Assembly: GCA_002335605.1 (NCBI GenBank)
Contig: BEDY01000001.1
Coordinates: 3,534,001 to 3,598,000 of the forward strand
Direction of reading: 5' to 3'
Length of the DNA stretch: 64,000 nt
DNA from: Prillingera fragicola
Taxonomy: Eukaryota > Basidiomycota > Tremellomycetes > Trichosporonales > Trichosporonaceae
This document shows, one piece after another, positions 34,058-46,614 of this stretch. The notes beneath the pieces are model-generated. The model was not told the DNA's origin. It did not search any database and saw only the letters and a list, made by a program, of their open reading frames with translations. A program made the position numbers and the translations under genes. Each line of letters opens with the position of its first letter. Positions within the stretch are counted from its first letter, which is position 1.

Positions 34058-37000
34058 ATGTCGGCCGTCGCACCTTCCCCACGTCGCCGGGCATCGCTCG
34101 TGGCATCTCCCACCCCTTCCTCGCCGTCATCGCATATTCCTAGGCCGCAGTCGGCGTCGGGTCGTTACAGGACGTTTGCGGCACCCACGGAAGCCTCCCC
34201 GCCCGTCGGGGAGCCAGACGACAAGGGTCAAGTTCGCGTTGGTAAGTGTCATTGCCTGCAGCGACGCACGGCCGCCCGGCCACGTTGAGCGAACGGACGA
34301 AACTCGTCGTCGTTCAATTTCCTCCTTTGCCACCAGTCATGCTGACGTCGCAGTGCTTCGTCTGCGCCCCTCTGAGCCATTCGACCCTTCTGTTCCCATC
34401 AGGCATCGTTCTGTTCTGGTTCACCCCACATCCGCCGCTGAAGTCCGCGTTAGTGTGGACCCGGCCACGCTTGCCGGAAATGGAGGCGTGGCCTCAAGCT
34501 CAAAACGCCACCCTTCCTTCACTTTTGACCGCGTCTTGGCCGAGCAGTCCTCGCAAGTCGACCTCTACAACGCTACTGCGAAGGACCGCGTCGAGGAGTT
34601 TCTTCGTGGCTTCAATGTCACATTTTTGGCGTACGTACTACTGATCGATCCCAGTTCAGTGGCTGACACCCGCAGATATGGCCAAACCAGCTCCGGTAAA
34701 TCCTATTCAATGGGCACCACCGGCGATGATGCGGACTACATGGACCTGTCCGACTCGTCGCGTGCCGGCCTCATTCCTCGCACTGTAGAGACCGTGTTCC
34801 GTCGCGCTGAGGAGATTCGCCTGGCGTCTGGCCATGGAGCCAGTTGGGAGTGCCGCGTGTCATTCATCGAATTGTATAACGAGGACATGATTGACCTCCT
34901 CGGCAACTCTCCCGTAAACGTCTCGATCCGCGAGAACCAGGACGGCCGCATCGTGTGGTCTGGTGTGCGCGAGATAAAGGTGACCAACGTTAGCGAGGTC
35001 ATGGAGATTCTCTTGGAGGGATCGGCGCGTCGCCGTACGGGCGAGACGAACATGAACCTCACCTCGTCGCGTTCCCACGCTATTTTCTCCCTCACCCTCG
35101 TCCAGTCACGCCGCGCCGAGGTTGAAGACCCGCGTATGGCCAACGGCAAGCGTCCCATGTCGGTTATGGGTCTCGGCAACGGGTCCCGTTCCACCACTCC
35201 CGTCTTCTCCCGCGCACCACCATCCAGCTATGGCAAGCTTGCTCGGCCATCAAGCATGCATGTAGGTGGCAACCGTGACGACGACTTTGTCGTTATCACC
35301 AGCAAGTTCAACATGGTCGACTTGGCTGGCTCTGAGCGTCTCAAGCGCACAGCTGCTCAAGGCGAGCGCATGAAGGAGGGTATCTCCATCAACAGTGGCC
35401 TTCTCGCCCTTGGCAACGTCATCTCTGCTTTGGCTGAGCCTAGCAAGAGCCGTGGACACGTCCCGTACCGTGATTCCAAGCTCACTCGGTTGTTGCAAGA
35501 CTCTATTGGTGGCAACGCCCTGACGACAATGATCGCGTGCATTTCGCCTCTCGAGTACAACATAAGCGAAACAATCAACACCATCAACTACGCGTCGAGG
35601 GCCCGGAGAATCAAGAACACGGTCTCCAAGAACCAGCAGGAGGTTGGATGGGACGATATTGACCACCTCCGCAACACTGTACTCAAGCTGCGGGGCAAAC
35701 TCGCGGCTGCGGACACTGAGCCCCGCGCATCGCGCAGACCTGACCCGATCGACGAGAATGCCCTGCAGCGCCAGGTCATTGACTTGAGTGACAAGCTTGC
35801 CGACCTCGAGGATGAGTTTAGCCACGTGAGTAACATTGCTGGAACAAACGTGCCTGCAATTGTGTTGACACATTTTCTAGCTCCAGGATCAGTACTTCCA
35901 AAAATGTCGTGAGATAGTTGCCCTGAGCGACCCAGAGCTGCTCGAGGATGACAAGTTGCGGCAATTCAATGAGACGATTGAGCCCGTTGTCTTGGAGTGA
36001 GTTGCCTTGACGACCGCGGTTGCTGTTTGCTGACAGTGTGGCAGGTACGAAAAAGTGGTCACGTCTTTGAACGGTCAACTTGCAGAACTTCGCGCCGAAG
36101 CTGCTCTTGCTGCTCAAGCCCACGAAGAGCAGGCCATGGACCTCACCAAGACACAGGAGCGTCTGACCGAGCACGAGTCGTACGTGGCTGAGTTGCAAGG
36201 CCGCTTGGCCAAGCTCACCGCCCGGAACGATTCGAGCGAAGCATACATTCGCGACCTCGAGTCCAAATTCCGCTCGTTTACCGACAACGACGACCACCAG
36301 ACTGGGCTCATTACTGGCTTGACGGCTGAGATCCAGCAGCTCAAGGCAGAGTCGGAGAAGAGCAATTCCTACATTACCCAGCTTGAGTCGCGTATCGCCA
36401 CCTCTGATGCGCGCTCCGCCGAGCTTTCTCCCTTGGTAGAGCGCTACGAGCAGGAGGCCGAAGAGCGCGAAACTGCTTTCCGTGAACTCGAAGGCCGCCT
36501 GTCTCTCCTTGACGACAAGCAGGACATCAACATGCTGCTTGAGGAGATTGAGTCTCGTGAGCGCCGCATCGACGAGCTTGAGCACCGCCTGCAGCGTGAG
36601 ATCCAGCTGCCCAGCTCGCCCACATCGCCGCGCGCTATTGCCGGCGAGACGTCTACCAAGACGCTCTCCACACCTCCCGAGACTCCCCCGGTTCTTCGCA
36701 CGATTGCAGAGGATTCAGAATCTGAGATGGATATTCTCCGCAAGGAGAATGAGACTCTTTGGGCTCGTGTGCGCGAGGCTGAGCAGCGTGTCGAGCACCT
36801 GCAGGCCACTCCTGTTACTCCCGCTCTCGACCCCCCTAATGAGCATGAGGAGCTTGAGCAGGAGCACTCGAACGACGAGGACCAGAGCCCCAACAAGCGT
36901 GGTAGCACTGGCAACGAGTCGAGCGAGTCTGAGACCACCCTCCAGACTCCCAAGCTCACCAGCCGCGCAACCTCGCCTCAGGCCACCGAGGACCCTCTCC

Positions 37001-38922
37001 ACCAGGCCATGCAGCGCTCGCCCTATGCCGCGTTCCGTGCCGCCGAGTTCCGCTCGACTTCGGCTCGTCCCAACAGTGGCTTTGAGCCTCGCCTTCTCCG
37101 CCCCCTCTCCCTCTCGCAGGGCCTCTCGTCGCTTGGCTACGGCGGTTCTTCCCCTCGTTACTCGTGGAGTGCCCCCAGCAACGGTATGCTCGCCTTCGAG
37201 CGGTCGCCCAAGTTTGAGCGTTCGCCCAAGCGCCAGAGCATGCCCTTCGACGCGATGAAGCCTCTTCGCTCTGTCCAGAGTCTCGAGATCGACATTAGCC
37301 TCCTACACAAAACGGTTGCCGACCGCGAGGCTCAGCTCAAGCAGCGTGAGGCCGAGATCAGGTACCTCAAGAAGACTCTCGAGCAGGGCCAGACCATCGC
37401 TACTTCCTCGAGCAGCCAGCTCAACACCGACGAGGTCATTGAGCGTTTGAGGAAAGAGCACGCCGACGAGCTCGACAAAATGTTTGCCAGCCACAGCAGT
37501 GCTATGAGCGAGCTTGAAAAGGAGCACACTGCTGCTGTTGCCGCTCTCAAGGAGGAGCTCGAGGTCACCCAGTCACGCCACAAGGAGGAGCTTGAAGAGC
37601 TTCTCGACGACAACAAGCGTAGCCTGGAAGACCTTGACAGTCGTCACGGCCGCGAACTGGACAATTCGAGCGAGCTCAAGTCTGCTCTCGATGCCGCGTG
37701 GGAGGAGCTGTCTGCAACTGGCCGCCGTCACCAGGCTGAGCGCGACACGCTCCTCTCTTCGCACGAAAAGGCCCTCACGGATCTCGAGACGCACCACGCC
37801 GATACCCTGGATACGCTCCAGATCGAGCTTGCCGCGTCTACCTCGTCACTTGCGGCTGTGCGCAAAGAGCTTGCCGCTGCTGTTGAGGCCAAAGCCCAGG
37901 CCGAGAGGGAGCTTGCGGAGCGCTCCGAGATTTCTGCTGGCGGCATTCCTGCCGAGGAGCACGAGATTGTCGTCTCCGCCATGGAGGAGATGGAGAAGGC
38001 ATTGACTTCTGCTGAGGATGAGAAGCGTCAGCTCAAGATGAAGGCCGACCAGGTCCGTTTCGAGCTCTCGCGGATCCGCGACGAGCACGAGGTTCAACGC
38101 TCCAACGACCTCGGCAAGCTTGCCGAGCTCGAGAAGCGTTGCTCCATGCTTGCCTCGGACAACACCGAGCTCAAGCAGCTCGCCCAGGAGCTCCAGCGCA
38201 ACCGCGACTCCAAGTCGTCGCTTCTGGACGGAAGGACATCTCGCACGAAGCTGCCTCCCATTGGCCCTCCCCCCACTGCCCCCCTCCCCCCTCTCCCTGC
38301 TGGTCGCGAGGCCATTCTCTCCCCAACCCTCACCAACGCCTCGTTGCCACGATCATCACACCACGACGGCTCGATCGAGAGCGCAAGATCATCGCGCTAC
38401 GAGTCGCACGAGGGCTCGCACAACATGTCGCCTGCTTTCCGCCCCGACTCTGTTCTCACCTCTGCTGAGGTTGAGCGCGACAAGGCCGTGGCTGACCGCG
38501 AGGAGGCCCTTCGTGAGATAACCGAGGTCACATCTCGCTACTCTGAGATCGAGACCAAGCTCCAGACTGAGCAGCGCAACAACGAGCAGTTCACAAAGGA
38601 CTTGATAGAGCTCCGCAAGAACAACAGCAAGCTCAAGGTCCGCGTCGACGATGCCAACCGCGAGCTCACCGAGCTCAAGCGCGAGCGCGACACTCTGCGT
38701 CGCGATGTTGTGGAGATGAAAAACGAACTGGCCGATGCTCAGTACGAGCGCATTGCCGACCGCCAGCGCCTCGAGGGTGCTCGCGGAGAGGTTGCTCGTT
38801 TCAAGGCGCAGCTCGACCGTGCTGTCGACAAGAAGGTGTCGAAGCGTTCCGACCAGAAGCTCAAGGTGAGTTTATCAGTTGTTCTGCGTGTACTCTGAAG
38901 CTGACGTTTCCAGTGCTTCTAA
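34058..38922 (+). CDS. Kinesin-7 (CENP-E/Kip2-like) motor with long coiled coil
   Basis: Plus-end-directed microtubule motor family. Exons: 34058-34241, 34354-34630, 34676-35825, 35881-35996, 36045-38865, 38914-38922; 4557 nt, 1518 residues. An N-terminal motor domain (about residues 60-490) has VVLRLRPSEPF, the P-loop AYGQTSSGKSYSMG (Gly161-Lys162, spanning an exon junction), ELYNEDMIDLL, switch I NLTSSRSHAIF, switch II VDLAGSE, and the neck region INTINYASRARRIKN. A Ser/Pro-rich insert (about residues 330-380) interrupts the motor between switch I and II. From about 530 to the end the protein is mostly heptad coiled coil, with two Ser/Pro-rich breaks (about 740-960 and 1290-1370). The last exon codes only Cys-Phe before the stop. 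N-terminal motor, neck and size favour kinesin-7; subclass is inferred. Confidence 0.88.
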
Positions 38923-39600
38923 GTCGTTTTATCTTTGGATAGATATTTACTGTTTTGCTGTCCGTCGAATCCCGGCCTATATTGCTCGATGTGCCCGCGC
39001 CTCACATCGCCCGGCATGAGGCGTGGTTCTTTACACCACGCTCACACCCCGGGTGGGATTGGCGGATTTTTTGCAGCTCTGCGCGTGTAGTCATAGCATT
39101 CTCGTTGGGTTTACTCGTGTCCTCTGAGGGACAGAGTCGGTCTCGTGTCACGATTACGCCACCACTTTGTGATACTTTTGTGATACCAGGAGCCTGTACA
39201 GGCGGCATATAGATACCGCATGTATGGTGATGAAGCTTCGTAGCCCAAACTCCCGAGTGCACGCGGGTGCATACCTTCCATGCCCGTACAAAATACCTCA
39301 AGCATGACAGCTACGCTCAAAATGCGTTTAACACGGTCACCCGCGATGGTAGCTCATCCCGAAGGAACGCACATGCCTCCACGCGTCGCGCTCCACAGCT
39401 CCACAGAACGCGACCGACCGATCGAGTTATCGGCGATGTAACGTTGTCTGGTGAAGACGCGTGACAAGGGCCAAGAGTGCCACGTTTTCGGAACCAGCGT
39501 TACTGTGGCATGTTAGCGTCCGAAGCTACTACTGGCATACGCCGCTGCCGTCATAGCAACGTGGATGTGCTATTGGGAAAAGGGCCCCAGAAAGTACTCA
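38923..39600. other. Intergenic region between convergent kinesin and GCP2 genes
   Basis: 678 bases of 3' flanks. Short open frames without motifs occur; no other feature was recognised. Confidence 0.4.
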
Positions 39601-42600
39601 CTATGTCACAGTGTCGAGGTGTAACTGCAAACAATTGAGGCAAGAGCCGCATGTCAGCTCAGTAGACGTACACTAGCGCGTGACAAGTTTCTCACTCTAC
39701 TTACGTTGGTGTGATGGTCATAGTTGACCTCAAACTTGCTGAGCACGTCCCAGCGATGCCCTGCCTTGCCTGCATCGCTCTCCAAGAGTGGATCGTCGAG
39801 GAAGCGCGCCAACGCCTGGTTGAAGTTGTCCTGGTACGTCACAAACGCGGAAATTGTCTTCATGAGCTTGGCGTATACCTGGAATGTGAGCACTCTGGGA
39901 CTGTACCGAAAAACTTACAGAAAGCAACTTGGAGTTTGTCAACATGCACTGCTTGAGGCAGGTATCAAGGAAGTCGACATGGTCACGCATCAGCTGGTCT
40001 ACAGTGCCCACGTTGGCCAGCTTGGTTTCGAGTGCGCGCCAATTGCTTTCGAGCACTTCGCCCGTGGCGTAAGCCAGCATCTGTCGAATGAATGCCAGCA
40101 TGCGTGACCTCAACGAGCACACGCGTGACTTCCAGTGGTCCATGTCCTCGTTGCCAGTGCTCTTTCGCCACATGGGGGTTTTGTGCTCCAACCACATCGA
40201 GCTCAATGCGCTCTCGAGATGGTGTAGATGCAAGAGGAACCGGAAAATGAGCTGGTACCGTGTCACGGCTTTGCGCGAGATGACGAGCGATAACGGGAAC
40301 TTGACAGAATAGTCGAATGTCACCGCATCAATGCCCATGAGAGTGCGACGGTCGCCCTTGTCCTGTCCATCATCGCGGCCTAGGTCGAGAGCAAAGTCTA
40401 TCTCGCCATTCTCATTGGCCGCCGTGTGTGTCACAATCTTGAGCAGCCAGTCATACAGCCCCTGGCTTGCCATCGTCACTTTCAGGTTGTCCTTGTACGG
40501 GTCATTTGAGCTCGAGGATGCCGGATTGCGTACTGCGAGATCCAACAAGGACTGAAGCTTGACAATCGAAACGGTTTTTGCAGCCTTACGAGTGAGCTCG
40601 CTCTTTGACAAGTCGAGAAAGTTTGTTAGGAAGTCGGACTGGTCGGCAAAGAAGTAGTGCTTGAGCGACCTGGCCGTCAGCCATGGCTCGTAGATCATCA
40701 CAGCCCACTCACCGGAGGTGCGGAATAAGCTCTTGCTCCTCGACCAGCATCTTCAGCAAAGTTTGATTGGCGTAGATGTACGCGTCTTCAATCCTCTTGT
40801 AGAACCTGGTCTGTCAGCGCTCATGCACCATGATGCAGAGGGACAACTCACTTTGGCTCGTTCATCACCACCTGGTCACCTTCCGCCCCAACCTCGCCCG
40901 GCTTCTTGATCTCAATACCGCACTCGCGCATGACATTGAGATACTTGCCGGCGAGCAAGATCTTGTGTTTCCACGGCTGGAGGAAGGCAGGAATGCAGGC
41001 TCCGCCAGGAAGGCGGTTTGTCCCCTGTCGTGGTGCTGGCGCGGCATTGTGTATTGACGGCGCCTTGGCTCCTGGTACCTTCGATGGTGAGGCAAGTGAC
41101 GACCCGTCACGAAGAGTGTACCTGCGATCCCAGTACTCATCGGTGTAGTCGCTCTCTATCACGCCCTTGGTAATGTGCCCGCTCTCTTTGACCATGAACT
41201 CCTCGTACGGGTCGTGAAGATGCCCAGTAAGAATCCATCGTAACAACATGCGACAGTACGGCTGCGAGGCGTGGAGGAGCAGCTCGGAATGCAATGTCAT
41301 CGCTGTTGGGTCTCTGAGGACGTTCAGCGCGGTCAGTCAGATCAGTACTCACCCGCTCATGGTCGCCTCACGCTCGCAAATGATACCCAGCACTTCTCCA
41401 CCGACGACCGGTCCGCCGTTGTTCAGTCCCTCCTGCGCATTGAGATTCTTCATGAGCCCTCGCAAGCCGGCTCCACCGAGACCAAGCTCTTCGGCCATCT
41501 CGCCCAGCCCACCCATGCCATCATCGTCATCCGAGTCCGAGTTTTCGGCTGCCGTCTCGTCTGTCTCCAAGGCAAGACACAACGACGAGAGCAGCGACAT
41601 TGTATGCAACGTCGGGTGAAGGTGGAAGTAGAGAGTTTGAAGCGTAAAGGTGTTCGAGTGGAGGAAGAGCGACTCGAGCTGCGCTGTGAGAACGCGATAT
41701 CCCCTCAGCATCCCACGGATGCCACTGCCAAGCGCATGGCTGATCATTCCAAACTCGGGGCTCTTGCGCTGCTCGATTGATGCCTCGACCGAGGTGAAGT
41801 AGGTGGCAATCGGCAAGAGACGGTTAACAAGCGAGAGCAAGGACGGGTCTGCATGATCAGCCCGACTTCTTGAACCGTACTTACCAAGTGAGGGTTCTAC
41901 CCTCCACTGTGCGCCTCGCAAGCGCTGGTCAATGTCCAATGGGTCATAGCCCTCGGCATAGCGGATGATGGATCCCTCAACACCCTAAGGTGTCAGCACG
42001 ATCACTGCGCGTCATAACACACCTGGAACACAAACATGAGATCCTCACAGACCCACGCCTCCTGCACCTCGAGCGGTACTCCCAGCAGCAACGACTGTCC
42101 CTCGGCCTCGATCGCCCTGCGCTCCCGCTCCTCACGACGCGCCTGACGTTCTCGCAAAGCACGTTCCTCCCCACCGTCGCCGCGGGGTTCACCCTCCCTT
42201 TCCTCGCGTTCCTCACGCTCACGCCGCTCCCTTTCCCTCGTAGTCTCTCCTCGACGCTCGCGCGAGTCGGTAGATGTTGGCCTGGACGATGCTGCGGTAG
42301 CGATATCGGCATGACGCCGGCTCATATGAGATGCCGGTCGAGAGCCGTCGCGCTCGCGTTCCTGTAGGCGGGAAGAGGAGGGGCGGGAATCATCGCGGTC
42401 ACGGGAGACTGGCTCGCGAGTGAGCTCAACGTTGACTGTAGAGTTGTAAGTAAATGCAGTCAATGCAGGTGTGGAGATCGGCTGTAGCTCACTAAGGCGG
42501 TGGGCTGGAGAGTCCCCCGATCGGTCAAGCTCCTCAAGGATGGTGTTGGGGTGGACACCCTTGCGAACGGATGCCAGTGTCCCAATGACCTATGGTGTTA

Positions 42601-42796
42601 GTCGGACTGAATCGTCTTGCAGTCCAAGCTGGCCAACGCCCACCTCGCGAGAGGAAGCATGGCATAGCTGGAGAACATGTCAACAAACCTGGTTGTAGTC
42701 CTGGTCGGTCAATCCGCCATAGCGCCTGCTCAAGTTGCGCTTCTTGGGCTGCGGTGTAAATGGGACTGTATGTCCTAATGCTCCGTCGTGCGACAT
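39601..42796 (-). CDS. Gamma-tubulin complex component 2 (GCP2/Spc97/Alp4)
   Basis: Core subunit of the gamma-tubulin small complex, at spindle pole bodies. Exons: 42796-42689, 42589-42493, 42435-42023, 41984-41885, 41848-41353, 41313-40852, 40805-40713, 40669-39919, 39878-39705, 39624-39601; 2718 nt, 905 residues; introns 36-99 nt. Motifs in order: a charged Arg/Glu helix, PLEVQEAWVCEDLMFVFQGVEG, CRMLLRWILTGHLHDPYEEFMV, ILLAGKYLNVMRECG, SLKHYFFADQSDFLTNFLDL, VKFPLSLVISRKAVTRYQLIFRFLLHLHHLE, and near the end FEVNYDHHTN. The VISRKA-YQLIFRFLLHL block is typical of GCP2. The intron 42492-42436 (57 nt) has no stop and is in frame, so a 924-residue form is possible. The start at MSHDGALGHT is the best fit, but an upstream ACCATGG (42863) in another frame makes the N-terminus less certain. 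Confidence 0.88.
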
Positions 42797-43207
42797 TCGA
42801 GTGAGCGCACAGTTGGGGTAGTGATGCGATGTCAACGGGCTGGACTGTTGTGATCGCGTCCATGGTGGTCGACATACAAGGACACGAACCGCCACGGAAT
42901 CAAATAAGCATGTGGCAACCTCATGGCGATGTGGCGACACGCGACGCGCTTTCCAGTTCGGCTCGTTCCATAGCAGCATGCCAATGCCGGGCGGTATGAC
43001 ACGTAGCGTCTTTGGACAGCCATGGTGTGGGCATCACTACCATGTCAAACTGCACGCCCACAGGGCTTCGGCCTGGTCGTGCGACAGTAGATAAATGCTA
43101 ACAATGCATAGGCTTAGGTGTAATAACGTGTAGGGTACAGTACAACAGTGGGGAATCCCCAGACGACCAAACGGGATACTAACTGGGTCGGAAGGACGGA
43201 CCGTAAA
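42797..43207. other. Intergenic region, GCP2 leader and IRE1 3' flank
   Basis: 411 bases. It contains an upstream ATG in excellent context (CCACCATGG, ATG at 42863-42861, minus strand) that opens a frame overlapping the GCP2 start. No other feature was seen. Confidence 0.45.
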
Positions 43208-46200
43208 CTATTCTCGATGAAAGTAACTCTCAAACATTGGCTCGTGGCGAAGTCGACTGTCGCGGACAACGCTGTGTACATGCAGGAAGAGGTGGGGGAA
43301 TTTTGATGTAAAGTATCGCAAGAAGCCAGCCGGTAACGCGCCAAAGTGTTTCTTTGCGCTCGCATCTAGATCCTGATAGTGATGTTTCTGACTCGTCAGA
43401 ACAGGCCTTCTCGCCGCCATAGTGGCAAACTCACTTTGTTGCGCATGGCGCGCAGTAGATCGCGGACAGAATTGCCCTTGTATTTGCGAAACTTGCCCAG
43501 GCTAGAGGTGAACACCCGGTCCATTCGGCTGTACCAGTCCTTGCCGCAGACATCGACGGCGCCAGTCTCCAGCATGACGAGCGTGCTCTCTGGAGGGTCG
43601 TTCTCCATTATCTCGAAACGATCCGAGGCGTCGCAGAGGAACGACAATCGCTTTGAAGGTGTCCAAAAGAATGGGTGGATGAGACATTCGGACGTGTCGG
43701 GCCTCTCTGCAGGCTCAAGAGACAACAAGCTGCGGATAAGGTCCTGAGCCTCGTAGCCTTCCTCGCCCAGAAGCGTGAGCGAGTCAAGGTTGACAATGTC
43801 ACCCTTGACAATGTTCGACTCGCGGTTGTACGTCTCGCCGTAGGGGTGCTCGCCGCCCATGAGGACCCAAAAGTACAGGCATCCCAGGGCAAAGAGATCG
43901 ACAGCCTTGGTGAGGCGCGCGCGTGTAGGCTGCTTACGCTCGCCATCCTCAAGAACAAGCTCCAGAAGCGAGCCGGTCGACGAGGTCGCGCTGCCCGAGG
44001 AAGAGCAAGACAAGACTGGGTCGAACCCTTCGTTGAGCTTGACCTGGCCGCGGATGCACTCAGGTGCACGCCAGCCGAGAGAGCCGGCAAGGTTGTTTGC
44101 GGTGGGCGCAAACGACGACTGTCCCTGCTCGAGACGACGTGCCAGGCCGAAGTCGGACACGAGCATGCGCAGAGAGCCATCCTTGCCCCTTGATACCAAG
44201 ACGTTCTGGGGCTTAATGTCACGGTGGATAATCTTCATGCCGTGCAGATGTTGCAAGCCAGCAGTGATCTGGCTCAAGGCCTTCTTGTGCTCTAGCGATG
44301 CCGCGAGCTCATTGTGTTGGTCGGGCGTCTCGATAAGGTCGGCAAGGGAGGCCTGACAGAGGTCGAGGGCGATGTAGAGGAAATTATCGCGCTTCTCCTG
44401 GCAAAAGTAGCGAATGACATTCGGGTGGTCGTCACTAGCTTGCAACAGCTTGACTTCTTGGCTGGCCAAGCGCACAAAGTCGGACAAGAGACGTTTCACA
44501 GCGACCGGCCGTCCTCCCCAAGTTCCTTTCAAAACGACAGTACCATGCGAGCCAAAGCCTGCAAACGTTAGCACAAGCGCGTACATACGGGCGGCCGGGT
44601 AACTCACCGATCACGGTGTCTGAAATGGAGAGGCGTTCCTGGTGGTCTCCAGGCAGGGAGACAGAGGACGAGTTTCGTGGCAGATCTGGCAACGGCTTGT
44701 CATCCTTGCTGTCTGATGATGGAGCCGATGAGATTGCCGGAGATGGCCCAGGACTCATGTCACCCTCGTCATCCTCGTCCTCGTCTCGGTCGAGTAGCGG
44801 TCCTACGGAACCACGACGCTTTTTCTTGCCGCGCACACGACGGCGCGTAGACTTCTTTTTGGGTGGCGTACCGGGTTCTGTGACGGCACTAGTGCCGTTG
44901 ATGCTGGGCGCCGGTAGAGCTTCGAAACGCACAACAGGAGTGCTGAGCTTGTCATCGAGATCGACGACCTCTGGGTTGGGCGGCAACGCCTTGCCGGCGG
45001 CACCAGCGGAGGCGGCAGCAGCTGCTGCGGTAGCTTTGGTAAAGCCCCAGCGGTAGATTCCCAGACCCCACAGGAGCACAGCAACAACCTCGCCGCAGAG
45101 AATCCACCACCAGCGCTTGTTCCTTGCCTTATCTTGAAAGGTGTCTGATTCAGACTGCGCCGGGCCCGGTGGCTCGCGCTCTGGTACCGTGTCCATGTCC
45201 CTGGGAGCTTCGATGCCGAAAGGACGGTGGCTCTGTCCAAAGGCTTCCTCATCGGCAATAGCGAATGTCGCATTGACGAGGCTACCAGGCTTGGGAGTAC
45301 CGGGGAAAACGTTGACCAGAGGATAGCCATTCGAGGACTGGGCAAAGAGAAGGGGTGGCGCCGTTGTCTGGTCGTCGTCTGCAAACTCTGCATCAGAGTT
45401 ATTTGAAGGAGCGAGCAGTGCCGGAGCAAGAGGAACAGTGCCAATGAAGGTTTGCTGCTTGGCAGCTAAACGCTCGGGGTCGGCAGCCGGGAAGAGAGTC
45501 AAGAGGTCGGCGCGAGGTTGAGGAAGAATAATGGGGCTGGCCGAACCGGACGACAGGGGCAAGACGACGTCGTACACGGCGACACTGTGGGGTCAGCCTG
45601 GACCAAACGGCTTTACACTTACCCGACCGCATCGAGAGGTTTGTTCCACTTCATGCCCACACCTTCCTCAATGCCCAGAGCAATGCCCTTTGGCCCGAGC
45701 TCGACACGGGTGCGTTTCTGACTCGAAGTCCAGCTCTTTCCACCTGTCCGCTCCCAGAAGTTTGCCAAGGCGCGGTCATTGGTATTGGGCACGTAGGTCG
45801 AGTACGTGATGCGCTGAACACTGTTGGTCTGAGCCGTCAAAGCCGCAGTGAGAGACTCGTCGGTGCTGGCAAGGTTGCGGATCATCAGAGTGTAATCTGT
45901 GCGGCCCACAAAGAGCAGGTCCTCGGCGTGCCGTGCCTTGCTCTCGAGGTCGTCGAGGGGATCGCGTTCGCATATTCCGGCGAGCGGGGTGTGAGACGAA
46001 TAGCAGTCAATCTGCTGCCCAGTCTTGATGTCCAATGTCAGGATCGATGTCTCTTTCTTGCCGGTGAACATGCGACTCGGAGAGTCTGGGAATCTGAAGG
46101 GAGTGTTTTCGATGCTGGCAAGGGTCAGATCATGATCGGCACTGGACTACAAAAAAAGACGCTTGCAGACTCACAGTTCTTCCACGGAACGAGGAACTTT

Positions 46201-46614
46201 GCGGAGTTTGGGCTCGCCATCAACATCATCTCTGTCAAAAACGTAGAGGTTTCCGCTCAGAGGTTCGACAATGTACTGCTCCTCTCCGTGATCCCCGACG
46301 ATGCCGCCGCCTACAAGAGGCTCGACACCGTCGCGCAACGTCCAGCGAACGTTGCCCGTCTCGCGGTCAATGGCGTGAAGTGCGCCATCGATGCTGGAGA
46401 CGAGAACAAAGGGGAGCACCTCGACGTCAAACTCTTCTTCTGCCTCTTCAAAGACTAGAGGCGGAGTTGACGAAGGTCGTTGAACAGCAGCTTGCCGCCT
46501 TGGCCATCCGAGAGCGTAAGGCTCTGGGGTTGGCCCTGGTGCGGGGTCGGCGAGAACGCCTACCAAGAGGACAAAGATGGCGCATAGACAGGTTGCTAGG
46601 TATGCTGGCAGCAT
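43208..46614 (-). CDS. IRE1: Unfolded-protein-response sensor IRE1, kinase/endoribonuclease
   Basis: ER transmembrane sensor that oligomerises on unfolded protein and cleaves the HAC1/HXL1-type mRNA for unconventional splicing. Exons: 46614-46175, 46114-45623, 45584-44608, 44558-43435, 43387-43208; 3213 nt, 1070 residues. Signal peptide MLPAYLATCLCAIFVLLVGVLA, then a luminal beta-rich domain with PQQ-like repeats (ALHAIDRETGNVRWTL, VFDRDDVDG, SILTLDIKTGQ). The transmembrane segment is about 469-490 (WWWILCGEVVAVLLWGLGIY), followed by a basic linker (KKKSTRRRVRGKKKRR). Kinase: FGSHGTVVLKG, Lys658, HRDIKPQN (Asp750), DFGLARR (Asp772). RNase: YKGNSVRDLLRAMRNKKHHY keeps counterparts of human Tyr892, Arg905, Asn906 and His910 (here Tyr996, Arg1009, Asn1010, His1014). 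The enzyme should be fully active. Confidence 0.95.
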
